64,000 nt of DNA from Salinithrix halophila (GCF_042650125.1 NZ_JBHSAP010000007.1:682001-746000); one strand, 5' to 3'; counted from the first letter of the stretch, positions 33,066 to 42,137 are shown. Notes: generated from the letters alone by a model not told the origin. Made by a program: numbers and translations.

Positions 33066-33539
33066 TCATTTTCGCTCCTGCTTCCTATCGTCCGGATTAT
33101 CGAACAGCTTCTTATAATCCCCATACCCTTCCTTGTCAAGATCTTCTCTAGGAATGAACCGGAGTGAGGCCGAGTTAATGCAAAAACGTAAGCCCTCGGG
33201 CCCAGGGCCGTCCTCAAAGACATGGCCCAAGTGGGAATCAGCCGACTGACTGCGAACTTCGGTTCGTACCATTCCGAAACTTCTATCCGTCCGCTCAGTA
33301 ATCGTATTTTTATCGATCGGCCGGGTAAAACTTGGCCAGCCACAGCCCGCATCATACTGGTCCCGTGAGCTAAAGAGCGGTTCCCCGGAGACAACGTCCA
33401 CATAGATGCCTTCCCGCTTGTTGTCCCAGAATTCATTCTGGAATGGGGGTTCCGTAACCTCATTCTGCGTGACATCATACTGCATCGGGGTCAACCTTTT
33501 CTTCAGTTCCTCCCGGTCCGGTTTCTTGAACGTACTCAT
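33066..33539 (-). CDS. msrB: Peptide-methionine (R)-S-oxide reductase MsrB
   Basis: 157-residue repair enzyme that reduces methionine-R-sulfoxide in proteins. Core motifs are AGCGWPSFTRPI, SADSHLGHVFEDGP and RFCINSASLRFIP, with catalytic Cys120. The zinc CxxC pairs of some MsrBs are missing, as in B. subtilis MsrB. ATG at 33539 follows GGGAGGG. Thirty bp downstream of the IclR-like gene and probably co-transcribed with it, then terminated. Confidence 0.95.
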   Translation of the reverse strand: MSTFKKPDREELKKRLTPMQYDVTQNEVTEPPFQNEFWDNKREGIYVDVVSGEPLFSSRDQYDAGCGWPSFTRPIDKNTITERTDRSFGMVRTEVRSQSADSHLGHVFEDGPGPEGLRFCINSASLRFIPREDLDKEGYGDYKKLFDNPDDRKQERK

Positions 33540-33569
33540 CGGATTCCCTCCCATCTTCGTTTTAAAAGA

Positions 33570-34313
33570 TTACTTCTGCAACATTTTCCGCATTCGTGCG
33601 GCGGTCTCCAGGATTGGGGGAATCACTTCCTTCATCCGCACACGAGTGAGCCGGCTCACAGGGCCGGACACAGCTAAGGCGGCAAGAATCCCCCCGCCAG
33701 GATCGAAGACAGGTACAGCGATGGCGGAGGTTCCCGTTTCCCGCTCTTCGAAACTGGTCGCATACCCTTGTTTCCGAATCTCTAGGAGTTGAGCGAGGTA
33801 CTGCCCTCGGTCTACCGACTCCGGCCAAGAAGGATCCCCCAGAACCGTTGCCTGTTCCGCAGGATCGGCAAAAGCAACCAGTACCTTACTTGAAGCCCCT
33901 ACAGCCAGTGGCATACGGACTCCGATCGGAGCTACACGCCGGATCGTCTGCATACTTTCCACAGCCTGAACCCTAATCCGTTCATAACCATCCCGGATAT
34001 ACAGGCTAACCGTCTCCTCAATCGCATCTCGGAGGCGTTCCATTTCCGGCAGAAAGAGAACCGCTGGATCGTCTGCCCGGGATAGATTGGCCGAAAGTTC
34101 CCATACCCTAAACCCCAGCCGGTACTTATCGGTCTCCGGATGGCGGATGAGAAACCCCTTTTCTTCTAGTGTAGCCAAGAGACGGTATACGGTACTCTTG
34201 TTCAGTTCTGTCATCCGAGCAATCTCTGTTAAGCTCAACTCCGGCTGTCGGGTGAAACACAGCAGGATATCCAACGCCCGTTCCGCCGCACGCACGGTCC
34301 TTTTTCCTTCCAA
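33570..34313 (-). CDS. IclR-family transcriptional regulator
   Basis: 247-residue repressor or activator. Winged HTH LTEIARMTELNKSTVYRLLA (about residues 30-60) and the IclR effector domain with ASSKVLVAFADP and FEERETGTSAIAVPVF. The start is placed at TTG 34313, 8 bases after GAAGGGGG; longer frames would begin upstream of the gene's own -10 TATAAT (34367-34362). It is divergent from aconitase, and both promoters carry TTG-AAA/TTT-CAA palindromes, which suggests it controls itself and acnA. The effector is unknown. Confidence 0.88.
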   Translation of the reverse strand: MEGKRTVRAAERALDILLCFTRQPELSLTEIARMTELNKSTVYRLLATLEEKGFLIRHPETDKYRLGFRVWELSANLSRADDPAVLFLPEMERLRDAIEETVSLYIRDGYERIRVQAVESMQTIRRVAPIGVRMPLAVGASSKVLVAFADPAEQATVLGDPSWPESVDRGQYLAQLLEIRKQGYATSFEERETGTSAIAVPVFDPGGGILAALAVSGPVSRLTRVRMKEVIPPILETAARMRKMLQK

Positions 34314-34340
34314 AACGGGGGCCCCCTTCCGTTTCACCAA

Positions 34341-34357
34341 TTGAAAATCATTTTCAA
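34341..34357. promoter_or_regulatory. Operator-like palindrome at the iclR-type promoter
   Basis: Perfect 17-base palindrome TTGAAAATCATTTTCAA directly downstream of the regulator's -10, spanning the expected transcription start. Confidence 0.6.
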
Positions 34358-34414
34358 CTACATTATACGCCCTTTTTTTCCCGTCCAAAAGAGTGAGTTT
34401 AGGGCGGATCAGGG

Positions 34415-34444
34415 TATACAAATAAGGATGCCAGTTGGTATAAT
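34415..34444 (+). promoter_or_regulatory. Probable acnA promoter
   Basis: TATAAT at 34439-34444 with TATACA 18 bases upstream as a weak -35. Transcription would start near 34451. Confidence 0.5.
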
Positions 34445-34454
34445 AGTACCGTAA

Positions 34455-34472
34455 TTGGAAACCTCGTTTCAA
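34455..34472. promoter_or_regulatory. Operator-like inverted repeat at the acnA promoter
   Basis: TTGGAAACCTCGTTTCAA, related in form to the palindrome at 34341-34357, lies just after the likely start of transcription. A half site (TGAAAATCA) follows within 15 bases. Confidence 0.5.
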
Positions 34473-34529
34473 CAGGTGAAAATCAACGAAGAGATTGTTT
34501 GGATTCCGTCATAAGGAGGTTTTCTGAAA

Positions 34530-37247
34530 ATGTCCAACAAGGACTTGTTCGGAGTAAAGAAAAAGCTTTCCGCCGGCGGCAAAGATTACGTCTATTACCG
34601 CCTCGCCGGTCTGGAAGAGCAGGGGATCGGAAATGTCTCCCGCCTTCCCTTTTCCATCAAAGTACTGCTGGAAGCCGCCGTCCGCCAGTATGATGGTGTC
34701 GCCGTCACCAAAAAACACATCGAGCAGTTGGCCAGCTGGGCTGACAAGCCTACTAAAAACGAAGTGGCCTTTAAACCCGCCCGGATCGTGTTACAGGACT
34801 TTACCGGTGTGCCTGCCGTCGTGGATCTGGCCGCACTGCGATCCGCCATGGACCGTGTCGGCGGAGACCCCAATCGAATCAATCCTCTGATCCCCGTCGA
34901 CTTGGTTATCGATCACTCGGTGATGGTGGATAAGTTCGGAACCGAAGACGCCCTCGAATACAACATGAATCGGGAATTCGAACGGAACGAAGAGCGGTAC
35001 CGCCTGCTTCGCTGGGCAACCGACGCTTTCGACAACTTCAACGCCGTTCCGCCAGCCACCGGGATCGTCCATCAGGTGAACTTGGAGTACCTGGCCAAAG
35101 TGGCTGCAACCCGCGAGGTCAATGGTGAAACTGAGGTCTTCCCGGATTCCTTGGTTGGTACGGATTCCCACACCACCATGATCAACGGCCTTGGTGTCGT
35201 CGGCTGGGGTGTCGGCGGGATCGAAGCGGAAGCTGGCATGCTGGGGCAGCCTCTCTACTTCCTGACCCCGGAAGTGATCGGCTTCAAGCTCACAGGGCAA
35301 CTGCCTGAAGGAGCCACCGCTACTGACTTGGCCCTGACCGTCACTCAGATGCTGCGGAAGAAAGGGGTCGTCGGCAAATTCGTCGAATTCTACGGCCCTG
35401 GCTTGTCTAGCATCAGCCTCGCCGACCGGGCCACCGTCGCCAACATGGCTCCGGAGTACGGTGCCACCATCGGCTTCTTCCCCGTGGATCAGGAGTCGCT
35501 CAATTACCTCTCCAACACCGGCCGGGACGAGTCCTTGGTCGAACTGGTCAAAGAGTACTACACCTCCCAGGGCATGTTCCGTACCGATGAGACACCGGAT
35601 CCGGTCTTTACCGACTCCGTCGAGCTCGACCTGGCCGACGTAAAGCCGAGCCTTGCTGGCCCGCGCCGTCCCCAGGACCGCATCGAGTTGACGGACATGA
35701 AGAAAACCTGGGTTGAAACCTTATCCAAACCGATTGAAAAAGGCGGCTTCGGTGTTCAAGCTTCTTCCAAGAAAGTCAAGGTGGAGATGAACGGCAAGAG
35801 TTTAGAGCTGGACCACGGCTCCGTCGTGATCGCCGCCATCACTTCCTGTACCAACACCTCCAACCCCTCAGTGATGCTGGGTGCCGCCCTGGTGGCCCAC
35901 AAGGCTGTCCAAAAAGGCCTGACGGTTCCGCCCTACGTCAAGACCAGCCTCACTCCCGGCTCCAAGGTGGTTACCGAGTACCTGGTGAAATCCGGTATGA
36001 TGGACTCCTTAGCCAAGCTCGGGTTCACCCTGGCGGGTTACGGTTGTGCTACATGTATCGGGAACAGCGGCCCGCTGCCGGAAGAAATCTCGCAGGCGAT
36101 CAACGATAACGACTTGACCGTGGCCTCTGTCCTCTCAGGTAACCGGAATTTCGAAGGCCGGATCCACCCGGATGTAAAAGCCAACTATTTGGCTTCTCCG
36201 CCGCTGGTGGTCGCCTACGCCCTCGCAGGAACCGTTGACATCGACTTCGAAACCGATCCGATCGGACACGACACCGATGGCAATGCTGTCTACTTCAAAG
36301 ACATCTGGCCCAGTAACGAAGAGATCTTGAAGACAGTGGAAGCGTCGATGAATGCCGACCAATTCCGCGAACAGTATGCCCGTGTCTTTGATGCCAACGA
36401 ACGCTGGAACCAGATGGACACACCGAAGGGTGAACTGTACGAGTGGGATGAAAAATCCACTTACATCCAAGAACCGCCTTTCTTCGTCGATCTGTCCGCC
36501 GAATTGGAACCGATCAAGGAGATCAAGGGCGCCCGGGCTTTGGCACTGCTCAAAGATTCCGTCACCACGGATCACATCTCCCCTGCCGGAGCCATTGCTC
36601 CCAGCAGCCCTGCCGGAAAATATCTAAAAGAAAACGGCGTTGAACCCCGCGACTTTAACTCTTACGGCTCTCGCCGCGGGAACGATCGCGTCATGACCCG
36701 GGGCACCTTCGCTAATATCCGGATCCGTAACCAAATGGTTCCCGGCACTGAAGGCGGCTTCACCAAGCACATCCCTTCGGATAACACAATGGCCATCTAT
36801 GACGCGGCCATGAAATACAAAGAGGACAACACGCCATTGGTGGTCTTGGCGGGCAAGGAGTACGGCACCGGATCTTCCCGGGACTGGGCAGCGAAAGGGA
36901 CCAACCTCCTCGGCGTCAAAGCCGTTATCGCCGAAAGCTTTGAACGGATCCACCGTTCTAACCTGGTCGGCATGGGTGTTCTCCCTCTGCAATTCGATGA
37001 AGGGGACAGCTGGCAATCCCTCGGCCTGACCGGTGAAGAAACCTTCGACATCACGGGGCTCAACAACGACATCGAGCCCCTCCAGAAGGTAGACGTTACC
37101 GCCGTCAAACCCGACGGCTCCAAAGTGGCGTTCAAAGCCATCATCCGCCTCGACAGCCAGGTAGACGTTCAGTACTACAAAAACGGCGGAATCCTGCAAA
37201 CCGTGCTCCGCCAATTCCTGAACGACGCCGAAACGACAAAGGCCTAA
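34530..37247 (+). CDS. acnA: Aconitate hydratase (aconitase A)
   Basis: 905-residue TCA-cycle enzyme converting citrate to isocitrate. The three 4Fe-4S ligands are Cys440 (ITSCTNTSNPS), Cys506 and Cys509 (GCATCIGNSG). The swivel domain has SYGSRRGNDRVMTRGTFANI and GAGSSRDW-like GTGSSRDWAAKG. ATG follows AAGGAGG. Length typical of AcnA/IRP-type aconitases, which in Bacillus can also bind RNA when the cluster is lost. Expression probably depends on the divergent IclR-type regulator; B. subtilis instead uses CcpC. Confidence 0.97.
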   Translation: MSNKDLFGVKKKLSAGGKDYVYYRLAGLEEQGIGNVSRLPFSIKVLLEAAVRQYDGVAVTKKHIEQLASWADKPTKNEVAFKPARIVLQDFTGVPAVVDLAALRSAMDRVGGDPNRINPLIPVDLVIDHSVMVDKFGTEDALEYNMNREFERNEERYRLLRWATDAFDNFNAVPPATGIVHQVNLEYLAKVAATREVNGETEVFPDSLVGTDSHTTMINGLGVVGWGVGGIEAEAGMLGQPLYFLTPEVIGFKLTGQLPEGATATDLALTVTQMLRKKGVVGKFVEFYGPGLSSISLADRATVANMAPEYGATIGFFPVDQESLNYLSNTGRDESLVELVKEYYTSQGMFRTDETPDPVFTDSVELDLADVKPSLAGPRRPQDRIELTDMKKTWVETLSKPIEKGGFGVQASSKKVKVEMNGKSLELDHGSVVIAAITSCTNTSNPSVMLGAALVAHKAVQKGLTVPPYVKTSLTPGSKVVTEYLVKSGMMDSLAKLGFTLAGYGCATCIGNSGPLPEEISQAINDNDLTVASVLSGNRNFEGRIHPDVKANYLASPPLVVAYALAGTVDIDFETDPIGHDTDGNAVYFKDIWPSNEEILKTVEASMNADQFREQYARVFDANERWNQMDTPKGELYEWDEKSTYIQEPPFFVDLSAELEPIKEIKGARALALLKDSVTTDHISPAGAIAPSSPAGKYLKENGVEPRDFNSYGSRRGNDRVMTRGTFANIRIRNQMVPGTEGGFTKHIPSDNTMAIYDAAMKYKEDNTPLVVLAGKEYGTGSSRDWAAKGTNLLGVKAVIAESFERIHRSNLVGMGVLPLQFDEGDSWQSLGLTGEETFDITGLNNDIEPLQKVDVTAVKPDGSKVAFKAIIRLDSQVDVQYYKNGGILQTVLRQFLNDAETTKA

Positions 37248-37370
37248 ACCGTGCAACCCCTGCGCCTTCATCACGCTCTGATCACCATTCCACCCAATCC
37301 CCGGCTTCGATCGTTTTGAGTTGCGGGATCCCTTCGGGAACCGATTGGAATTGATCGAACGGCGAAAATA

Positions 37371-37409
37371 AAAACACCCTCGTGCACGCAATCGTGCACG
37401 AGGGTGTTT
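37371..37409. terminator. Strong terminator between acnA and the Rrf2 gene
   Basis: AAACACCCTCGTGCACG / CGTGCACGAGGGTGTTT, a near-perfect long stem with A and T flanks, serving both convergent genes. Confidence 0.93.
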
Positions 37410-37412
37410 GTT

Positions 37413-37853
37413 TTATTTGTCCCCTGAGTTCTCGGAAACCGGCTGAACCCGTCCCATGAGCAAATCATCTAGGGTGGTGTGGTCCAGCAGACGGGCCACG
37501 GTATCACGCACCAATGCCCACAGCGGCTTCAACAGGCAATCCCCTTCCAGAGGGCACGACTCATATGCCGTGACGCTGACGCAACCCATCGGGGCCAGCG
37601 GTCCTTCTAATTGTCGGATCACTTCACCGACGACGATTTCTTCTGCCGGCTTTCTCAGAGAGTAACCACCGTGCACGCCCCGCTTACTTTTTACATAACC
37701 CAACATCTTCAGTTGCAGCAGAATCTGTTCCAAGTAATACACCGGTACCAAGGTTCTTTCCGCTACCTCGGCGACAGGAAGGACGCCTTCGTTTTGCCGT
37801 CCTAGAACGATTAGGGCCCGCAAGGCGTACTCACCCCGGCTTGATAGTTTCAT
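37413..37853 (-). CDS. Rrf2-family transcriptional regulator
   Basis: 146 residues. Winged HTH at the N terminus (MKLSSRGEYALRALIVLGRQ, LEQILLQLKMLGYVKSKRG) and three Cys in GCVSVTAYESCPLEGDC, the position of the Fe-S ligands in NsrR/IscR-type members, so it may sense iron-sulfur status, NO or sulfur metabolites. CymR-type Rrf2 proteins usually lack this triad. ATG at 37853 after AGGGGAGAAG. No adjacent target operon: downstream is the aconitase terminator. The 239 bp between its start and the ABC gene's terminator show no further gene. Confidence 0.88.
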   Translation of the reverse strand: MKLSSRGEYALRALIVLGRQNEGVLPVAEVAERTLVPVYYLEQILLQLKMLGYVKSKRGVHGGYSLRKPAEEIVVGEVIRQLEGPLAPMGCVSVTAYESCPLEGDCLLKPLWALVRDTVARLLDHTTLDDLLMGRVQPVSENSGDK

Positions 37854-38094
37854 CCACTTCTCCCCTTCCCCAGAGGATCATTCATTCCCTCGCGGCTTTC
37901 CGTAGCCCTTACAACACAACATCCCCTTCTTACGAATCGTCCAATCAGCCCGTTTAGAAGGCGATTTTGACCATTCGATTTTTTTTGAAAATTGATCAGA
38001 TCGAATCCTTTTTTAGTTCCACTGATGCAACCTATGTGCCCAACCCGCCTGCAGTTCCGTTTTTCCTCAGACCGTTCCTGCAAACGTGCCGGAC

Positions 38095-38119
38095 ACAAAA
38101 AGGCACCGCTCGGGGTGCC
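38095..38119 (-). terminator. Terminator of the orphan ABC ATPase gene
   Basis: Minus-strand GGCACC-CCGAGC-GGTGCC followed by TTTTTGTG. Confidence 0.85.
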
Positions 38120-38134
38120 CTGTCCTGTTGTGAA

Positions 38135-38956
38135 TCATTTCGTTCGACTACGGGCAGCTGAAAATGTCTGCATGGTCTTATACCAAGAAGAAACCGTTCC
38201 GTCCGGAACACCGGCGGTAAGGAGTTTGCGCTGGCCAAGACGGCGACAAGTGCCGTTTTCCATCAGGAGCAGGACATCCGCCGCCTCTGCGATCTTCAGG
38301 TCGTTTGTGGCAATCAGCGTAATTCCTTTCGCGTGACGTTCGGCCACTTCTTCACAGAAGAGCTCCCATCCCAACTCGTCCAATCCTTCTGCCGGTTCGT
38401 CCAGCAGCCATACCACCGGGTCAGCAACCAGGCTGCGGGCCATGATATAGCGGGCGGACGGCCCATCAGGCAGATCTTTCACTGGATGTTTACGGTATCC
38501 AGCCAGCCCCCACTTAGCGATCAACTCGGCGGCCCTTATCCTTGGCCGAGGAAGACGGCAAAACCGGGCAAGGTAGTGAAAAGACTCTTCTACGGTCAGC
38601 TCCTGGCGGGAGCGCTTTTTCCTCGGCACATATCCGATCCGACGGCGGAGAGAATCGACAGGAGAAGCCCCGCCCATGGCAGCTACACTGCGGGACCAAA
38701 CCTGCACCTCATTTTGCCTTGTTTGATACGTGATCCTGCCGTCATCCGGCACCAAGGAAGCAGCAGTCACCCGCAACAAAGTGGTTTTGCCCGCTCCTTC
38801 TGGACCGAGAACGGCTGTGATCCCTCTTCGGACCGAGGCCGTAAAGTCGAGTAGCCCCGTCTGAGCCTCCTGGTTGTACGGGCGATGACGGTAATCTGTG
38901 ACAGAATCTTGATAACGTTTATTGACATGAGACCATTCGATACGCAAAAGGCTCAT
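38135..38956 (-). CDS. Orphan ABC ATP-binding protein with altered signature motif
   Basis: About 273 residues with the fold of an ABC transporter ATPase. Walker A GPEGAGKTTLL (about 51-61) and Walker B VVWLLDEPAEGLDE are intact. The LSGGQ signature is replaced by LPDGPSARY and the switch His by Asn (LIATNDLK). No permease gene adjoins it. Start at ATG 38956 has AAAGG directly against it, while TTG 38947 is spaced 9 bases from the same site, so the real start may be the TTG. It resembles ABC-2 export ATPases (CcmA-like). Activity may be weak or the protein may have another role. Confidence 0.75.
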   Translation of the reverse strand: MSLLRIEWSHVNKRYQDSVTDYRHRPYNQEAQTGLLDFTASVRRGITAVLGPEGAGKTTLLRVTAASLVPDDGRITYQTRQNEVQVWSRSVAAMGGASPVDSLRRRIGYVPRKKRSRQELTVEESFHYLARFCRLPRPRIRAAELIAKWGLAGYRKHPVKDLPDGPSARYIMARSLVADPVVWLLDEPAEGLDELGWELFCEEVAERHAKGITLIATNDLKIAEAADVLLLMENGTCRRLGQRKLLTAGVPDGTVSSWYKTMQTFSAARSRTK

Positions 38957-39175
38957 CCTTTCGTAAACCCATCCACCTGTTTTCAAGCATAACCGAAAAA
39001 GCAGACAAAAAGAAGGTTCACCCGAGGGAAAAGTGGGGCTAAATTCCGCAAGGTGACAAAACTGTTTCCTGATACAGGCATCCATATGGAGCGCTTACTC
39101 TTATTGACGATCTTCCCCTCCAAATGGTTGCAGATTTCGACAAGAAACCCCTTCTATTCCAATGGAAAATCTGAA

Positions 39176-39204
39176 TTGAACCGCTTTTGAATCTATGGTA
39201 TGGT
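39176..39204 (+). promoter_or_regulatory. Sigma-A promoter of thiC
   Basis: TTGAAC (39176-39181), 17-base spacer, TATGGT (39199-39204), just upstream of the TPP riboswitch. Confidence 0.6.
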
Positions 39205-39224
39205 TAGGTTGGCAACTGCATACG

Positions 39225-39325
39225 AAACGGGAGCTTGGAGGAGCCAGGCTGAGAGGGCGGGAGTCTACGCCGACCGTTAAACCTGATCTGGGTAATGCCA
39301 GCGTAGGAATGGATGGAAGTTCCGT
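39225..39325 (+). ncRNA. TPP riboswitch (THI element)
   Basis: Conserved thi-box sequence: GGGAGC, then GCTGAGAGGGCGG (39248-39260), ACCGTTAAACCTGATCTGGG (39273-39292) and TAATGCCAGCGTAGGAATGG (39293-39312). Thiamine pyrophosphate binding is expected to favour the terminator just downstream and so switch off thiC. Confidence 0.97.
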
Positions 39326-39347
39326 GTCTTTTTTTCCGCGAGGAATC

Positions 39348-39378
39348 AAAAGGGCCGTACGCTGTGTACGGTCCTTTT
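39348..39378 (+). terminator. Riboswitch-controlled terminator
   Basis: AAAAGGGCCGTAC-GCTGT-GTACGGTCCTTTT between the TPP aptamer and thiC; the expression platform of the riboswitch. Confidence 0.85.
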
Positions 39379-39456
39379 CTGTATAAATAAGGATCGTGAC
39401 CGTCCTCTCCCCCTTTTGTGTGTGGCCGCACCATTATAAGAGGAGGGCTTTTTTCA

Positions 39457-41205
39457 ATGAATATCAGTCAGGGCGCTTTACCCGGAAGCCGCAAAGTCTA
39501 CGTGGCGGGCCCCCGGAAGGATATGCAGATCCCTATGCGGGAGGTCGTTTTATCCCCGACCCGCAATGAATCCGGTGAAAAAGAGAACGAACCAGTCCGC
39601 CTCTATGACAGCAGCGGCCCCTATACGGACCCGAACATATCGATCGATATCCGAAAGGGCCTGCCTCTTCTCCGGAAGAATTGGATCCTGGAACGGGAAG
39701 ACGTAGAAGAGTATGAGGGACGGGAAGTCCAAGCTCTTGACAACGGGCGGAAAGATTCTGTCCCCGGACAAGCCATCCCCGAAGGGCTAACCCGTCGACC
39801 CCTGCGAGCCAAAAAGGGGCGGAATGTTACCCAGATGCACTATGCGCGGAAGGGGATCATTACCCCGGAAATGGAATTCATCGCCCTCCGGGAAGGAATG
39901 TCTGCCGAATTCGTTCGGGAGGAAGTTGCTTCCGGTCGAGCCATCATCCCTTCCAACATTAATCATCCCGAAAGCGAACCCATGATCATTGGGAAAAATT
40001 TTCACGTGAAAATCAATGCCAATATCGGAAATTCCGCCGTCTCCTCTTCCATCGACGATGAGGTGGAGAAAATGGTATGGGCGACGCGATGGGGCGCAGA
40101 CACGATCATGGATCTCTCTACCGGCAAGGATATCCACACCACCCGGGAATGGATCATCCGTAATTCTCCGGTTCCTGTGGGAACTGTTCCTCTCTACCAG
40201 GCACTGGAGAAAGCAGGAGGAGAACCCGCTAACCTCACATGGGAACTCTATCGGGATACCTTGATCGAGCAGGCGGAGCAAGGGGTGGATTACTTTACGA
40301 TCCACGCCGGTGTGCTTCTCCGCTATATCCCCCTGACCGTCAATCGGAAGACAGGCATCGTTTCCCGGGGCGGATCAATCATGGCCGCCTGGTGTCTGGC
40401 CCACCACGAAGAAAGCTTTCTCTATACCCATTTTCGGGAGATTTGCGAGATCATGCGTACCTATGATATCTCCTTCTCCCTGGGAGACGGCCTCAGACCC
40501 GGCTCGATCGCTGACGCCAACGATGAAGCCCAGTTTGCTGAATTGAAAACCCTCGGTGAATTGACCAAAATTGCCTGGGAGTATGACGTCCAAGTGATGG
40601 TGGAAGGACCCGGCCACGTCCCGATGCACCAAATCAAGGAGAACGTGGACATTCAGCAGGACATTTGCCGGGAAGCTCCTTTTTACACATTGGGGCCGCT
40701 GACCACCGACATCGCTCCCGGATACGATCACATCACCTCTGCAATCGGGGCAGCTATGATCGGCTGGTTCGGAACAGCGATGCTGTGCTATGTCACCCCC
40801 AAAGAACATCTCGGTCTCCCCAACCGTGAAGACGTGAAAGAAGGCGTGATCACTTACAAGATCGCCGCCCATGCCGCCGATCTGGCAAAAGGGCACCCTC
40901 GGGCGCAAGTCAGGGACGATGCCCTCTCCGAGGCTCGATTCGAATTCCGCTGGGAGGACCAGTTCAATCTCTCCCTCGACCCGGAACGGGCCCGTTCTTT
41001 CCACGATGAGACACTGCCAGCGGAACCGGCGAAAACCGCTCACTTCTGCTCGATGTGCGGTCCCAAGTTCTGTAGCATGCGGATCAGTCATGACCTCCGA
41101 CGCTATGCTGAGGATAAAGGCCTGAATCCTACAGAAGCCCTGGACGCCGGCATGAAGGAAAAAGCGGAAGAATTCAAAGACTCGGGCGCTAAAATCTATC
41201 GCTAA
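39457..41205 (+). CDS. thiC: Phosphomethylpyrimidine synthase ThiC
   Basis: 582-residue radical-SAM enzyme that rearranges aminoimidazole ribotide into HMP phosphate, the pyrimidine half of thiamine. The C-terminal iron-sulfur motif CSMCGPKFCSM has Cys531, Cys534 and Cys539. Core motifs GADTIMDLSTGKDIH and NSPVPVGTVPLYQA are present. ATG at 39457 after AGAGGAGGG; the ATG at 39418 has no site. Controlled by the upstream TPP riboswitch. No other thiamine gene adjoins, so it is a single-gene unit. Confidence 0.98.
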   Translation: MNISQGALPGSRKVYVAGPRKDMQIPMREVVLSPTRNESGEKENEPVRLYDSSGPYTDPNISIDIRKGLPLLRKNWILEREDVEEYEGREVQALDNGRKDSVPGQAIPEGLTRRPLRAKKGRNVTQMHYARKGIITPEMEFIALREGMSAEFVREEVASGRAIIPSNINHPESEPMIIGKNFHVKINANIGNSAVSSSIDDEVEKMVWATRWGADTIMDLSTGKDIHTTREWIIRNSPVPVGTVPLYQALEKAGGEPANLTWELYRDTLIEQAEQGVDYFTIHAGVLLRYIPLTVNRKTGIVSRGGSIMAAWCLAHHEESFLYTHFREICEIMRTYDISFSLGDGLRPGSIADANDEAQFAELKTLGELTKIAWEYDVQVMVEGPGHVPMHQIKENVDIQQDICREAPFYTLGPLTTDIAPGYDHITSAIGAAMIGWFGTAMLCYVTPKEHLGLPNREDVKEGVITYKIAAHAADLAKGHPRAQVRDDALSEARFEFRWEDQFNLSLDPERARSFHDETLPAEPAKTAHFCSMCGPKFCSMRISHDLRRYAEDKGLNPTEALDAGMKEKAEEFKDSGAKIYR

Positions 41206-41232
41206 GGATCTACCAATCGGTACACCCCTTTC

Positions 41233-41258
41233 ACCGGCCCTGAGGGCCGGTTTTTTTT
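41233..41258 (+). terminator. Rho-independent terminator of thiC
   Basis: ACCGGCCC-TGA-GGGCCGGT followed by seven further T. Confidence 0.94.
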
Positions 41259-41465
41259 GTATCGAATACCCATCGAAATAGAAAACGCCGGGCATTTATA
41301 TCGCCCGGCTTCTCTCTGTATGTATCTATAAGGTCTTGGTCTTCTTTTATTTTACCATCCGTTTCCGTTGACATAAATCCGCATTCATGTCTATTTACAT
41401 CCTCGGTTTGGCGTATCCTTAGGATCATCCCGGCAACAACAGAAAAGACGGAGGAGATCGCCGCC

Positions 41466-41504
41466 ATGTTCTCGAAGAATGGAAGGATAGAAATATCGGC
41501 GTAG
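41466..41504 (+). CDS. Possible 12-residue leader peptide
   Basis: MFSKNGRIEISA, with GGAGGAG 9 bases upstream of the ATG, ends 32 bp before the thioesterase start. A TTGACA lies about 95 bp upstream. Could be a translated leader or a chance frame; no attenuator structure is obvious. Confidence 0.2.
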   Translation: MFSKNGRIEISA

Positions 41505-41536
41505 AACGAATGCCTATATCCAGAGGAGGATCAACC

Positions 41537-41941
41537 ATGCCACTCACTACCACACTACAAGTCCGTTTCAACGAATGCGACGGACTGGGTCATGTCAATA
41601 ACGCCGTTTACTACACCTATATGGAGACCGCCCGGATCGAATTGTTCCAACTCCTCGATCCGGATATGAATCTCAATGACTGGAAGCTGATCGTCGCTTC
41701 CACTAGCTGTGAATACAAATCCCAGGCCTCCTTTGCCCAATGGCTCACCATAACCACGGAAATCGAACGTATCGGCAACAGCAGCTTCACCGTCCTACAC
41801 CGCATCCTTGATCAACAGACGGAGGAACTGATTGGACTTGGACGAGCCGTCCTGGTCCACTACGATTACAGGAAACAGAAGAGCTCCCCTCTGTCCAAAG
41901 AAATGGTCAAAACCCTGCAATCCTTGGCACTTCCCCAATGA
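41537..41941 (+). CDS. Acyl-CoA thioesterase (4HBT hotdog-fold)
   Basis: 134-residue hotdog thioesterase. The active-site region VRFNECDGLGHVNNAVYYTY is the YbgC/4HBT pattern, with the catalytic Asp and GHVNN. Substrate likely a short- or aromatic-acyl-CoA; not decidable by eye. ATG at 41537 follows AGAGGAGG. Flanked by its own upstream promoter-like TTGACA and the convergent ferritin-like gene; 4HBT enzymes often serve aromatic degradation, but no such genes adjoin. Confidence 0.87.
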   Translation: MPLTTTLQVRFNECDGLGHVNNAVYYTYMETARIELFQLLDPDMNLNDWKLIVASTSCEYKSQASFAQWLTITTEIERIGNSSFTVLHRILDQQTEELIGLGRAVLVHYDYRKQKSSPLSKEMVKTLQSLALPQ

Positions 41942-42101
41942 GGTGTGGGTAGCCCTTCTGTTGATTACAGATTTAAAAGCTTGAAAGAAGCCTAATGATC
42001 TTAAAAAACAAAGACCTTTACAAAAACCCGCCGAAGAACGGACGGGTTATTTGTTCTGACGGTTTTAGATACCTGTCCATAGGGGGTACCAGCACATGCC
42101 A

Positions 42102-42137
42102 GGTTTCTTTACTTTCCTGACAGAAAGTAAAGAAACC
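42102..42137. repeat. 15-bp inverted repeat across the ferritin-like gene's stop codon
   Basis: GGTTTCTTTACTTTC (42102-42116) and its exact complement (42123-42137) with a 6-base loop. It includes the stop and last codons of the minus-strand gene and lacks a clear T run; possibly a 3'-end stabiliser or terminator. Confidence 0.65.

Noticed and set aside
40375..41295. 306-codon minus-strand open frame opposite thiC
   Set aside because: Lies antisense to ThiC and its composition mirrors it; no independent evidence.
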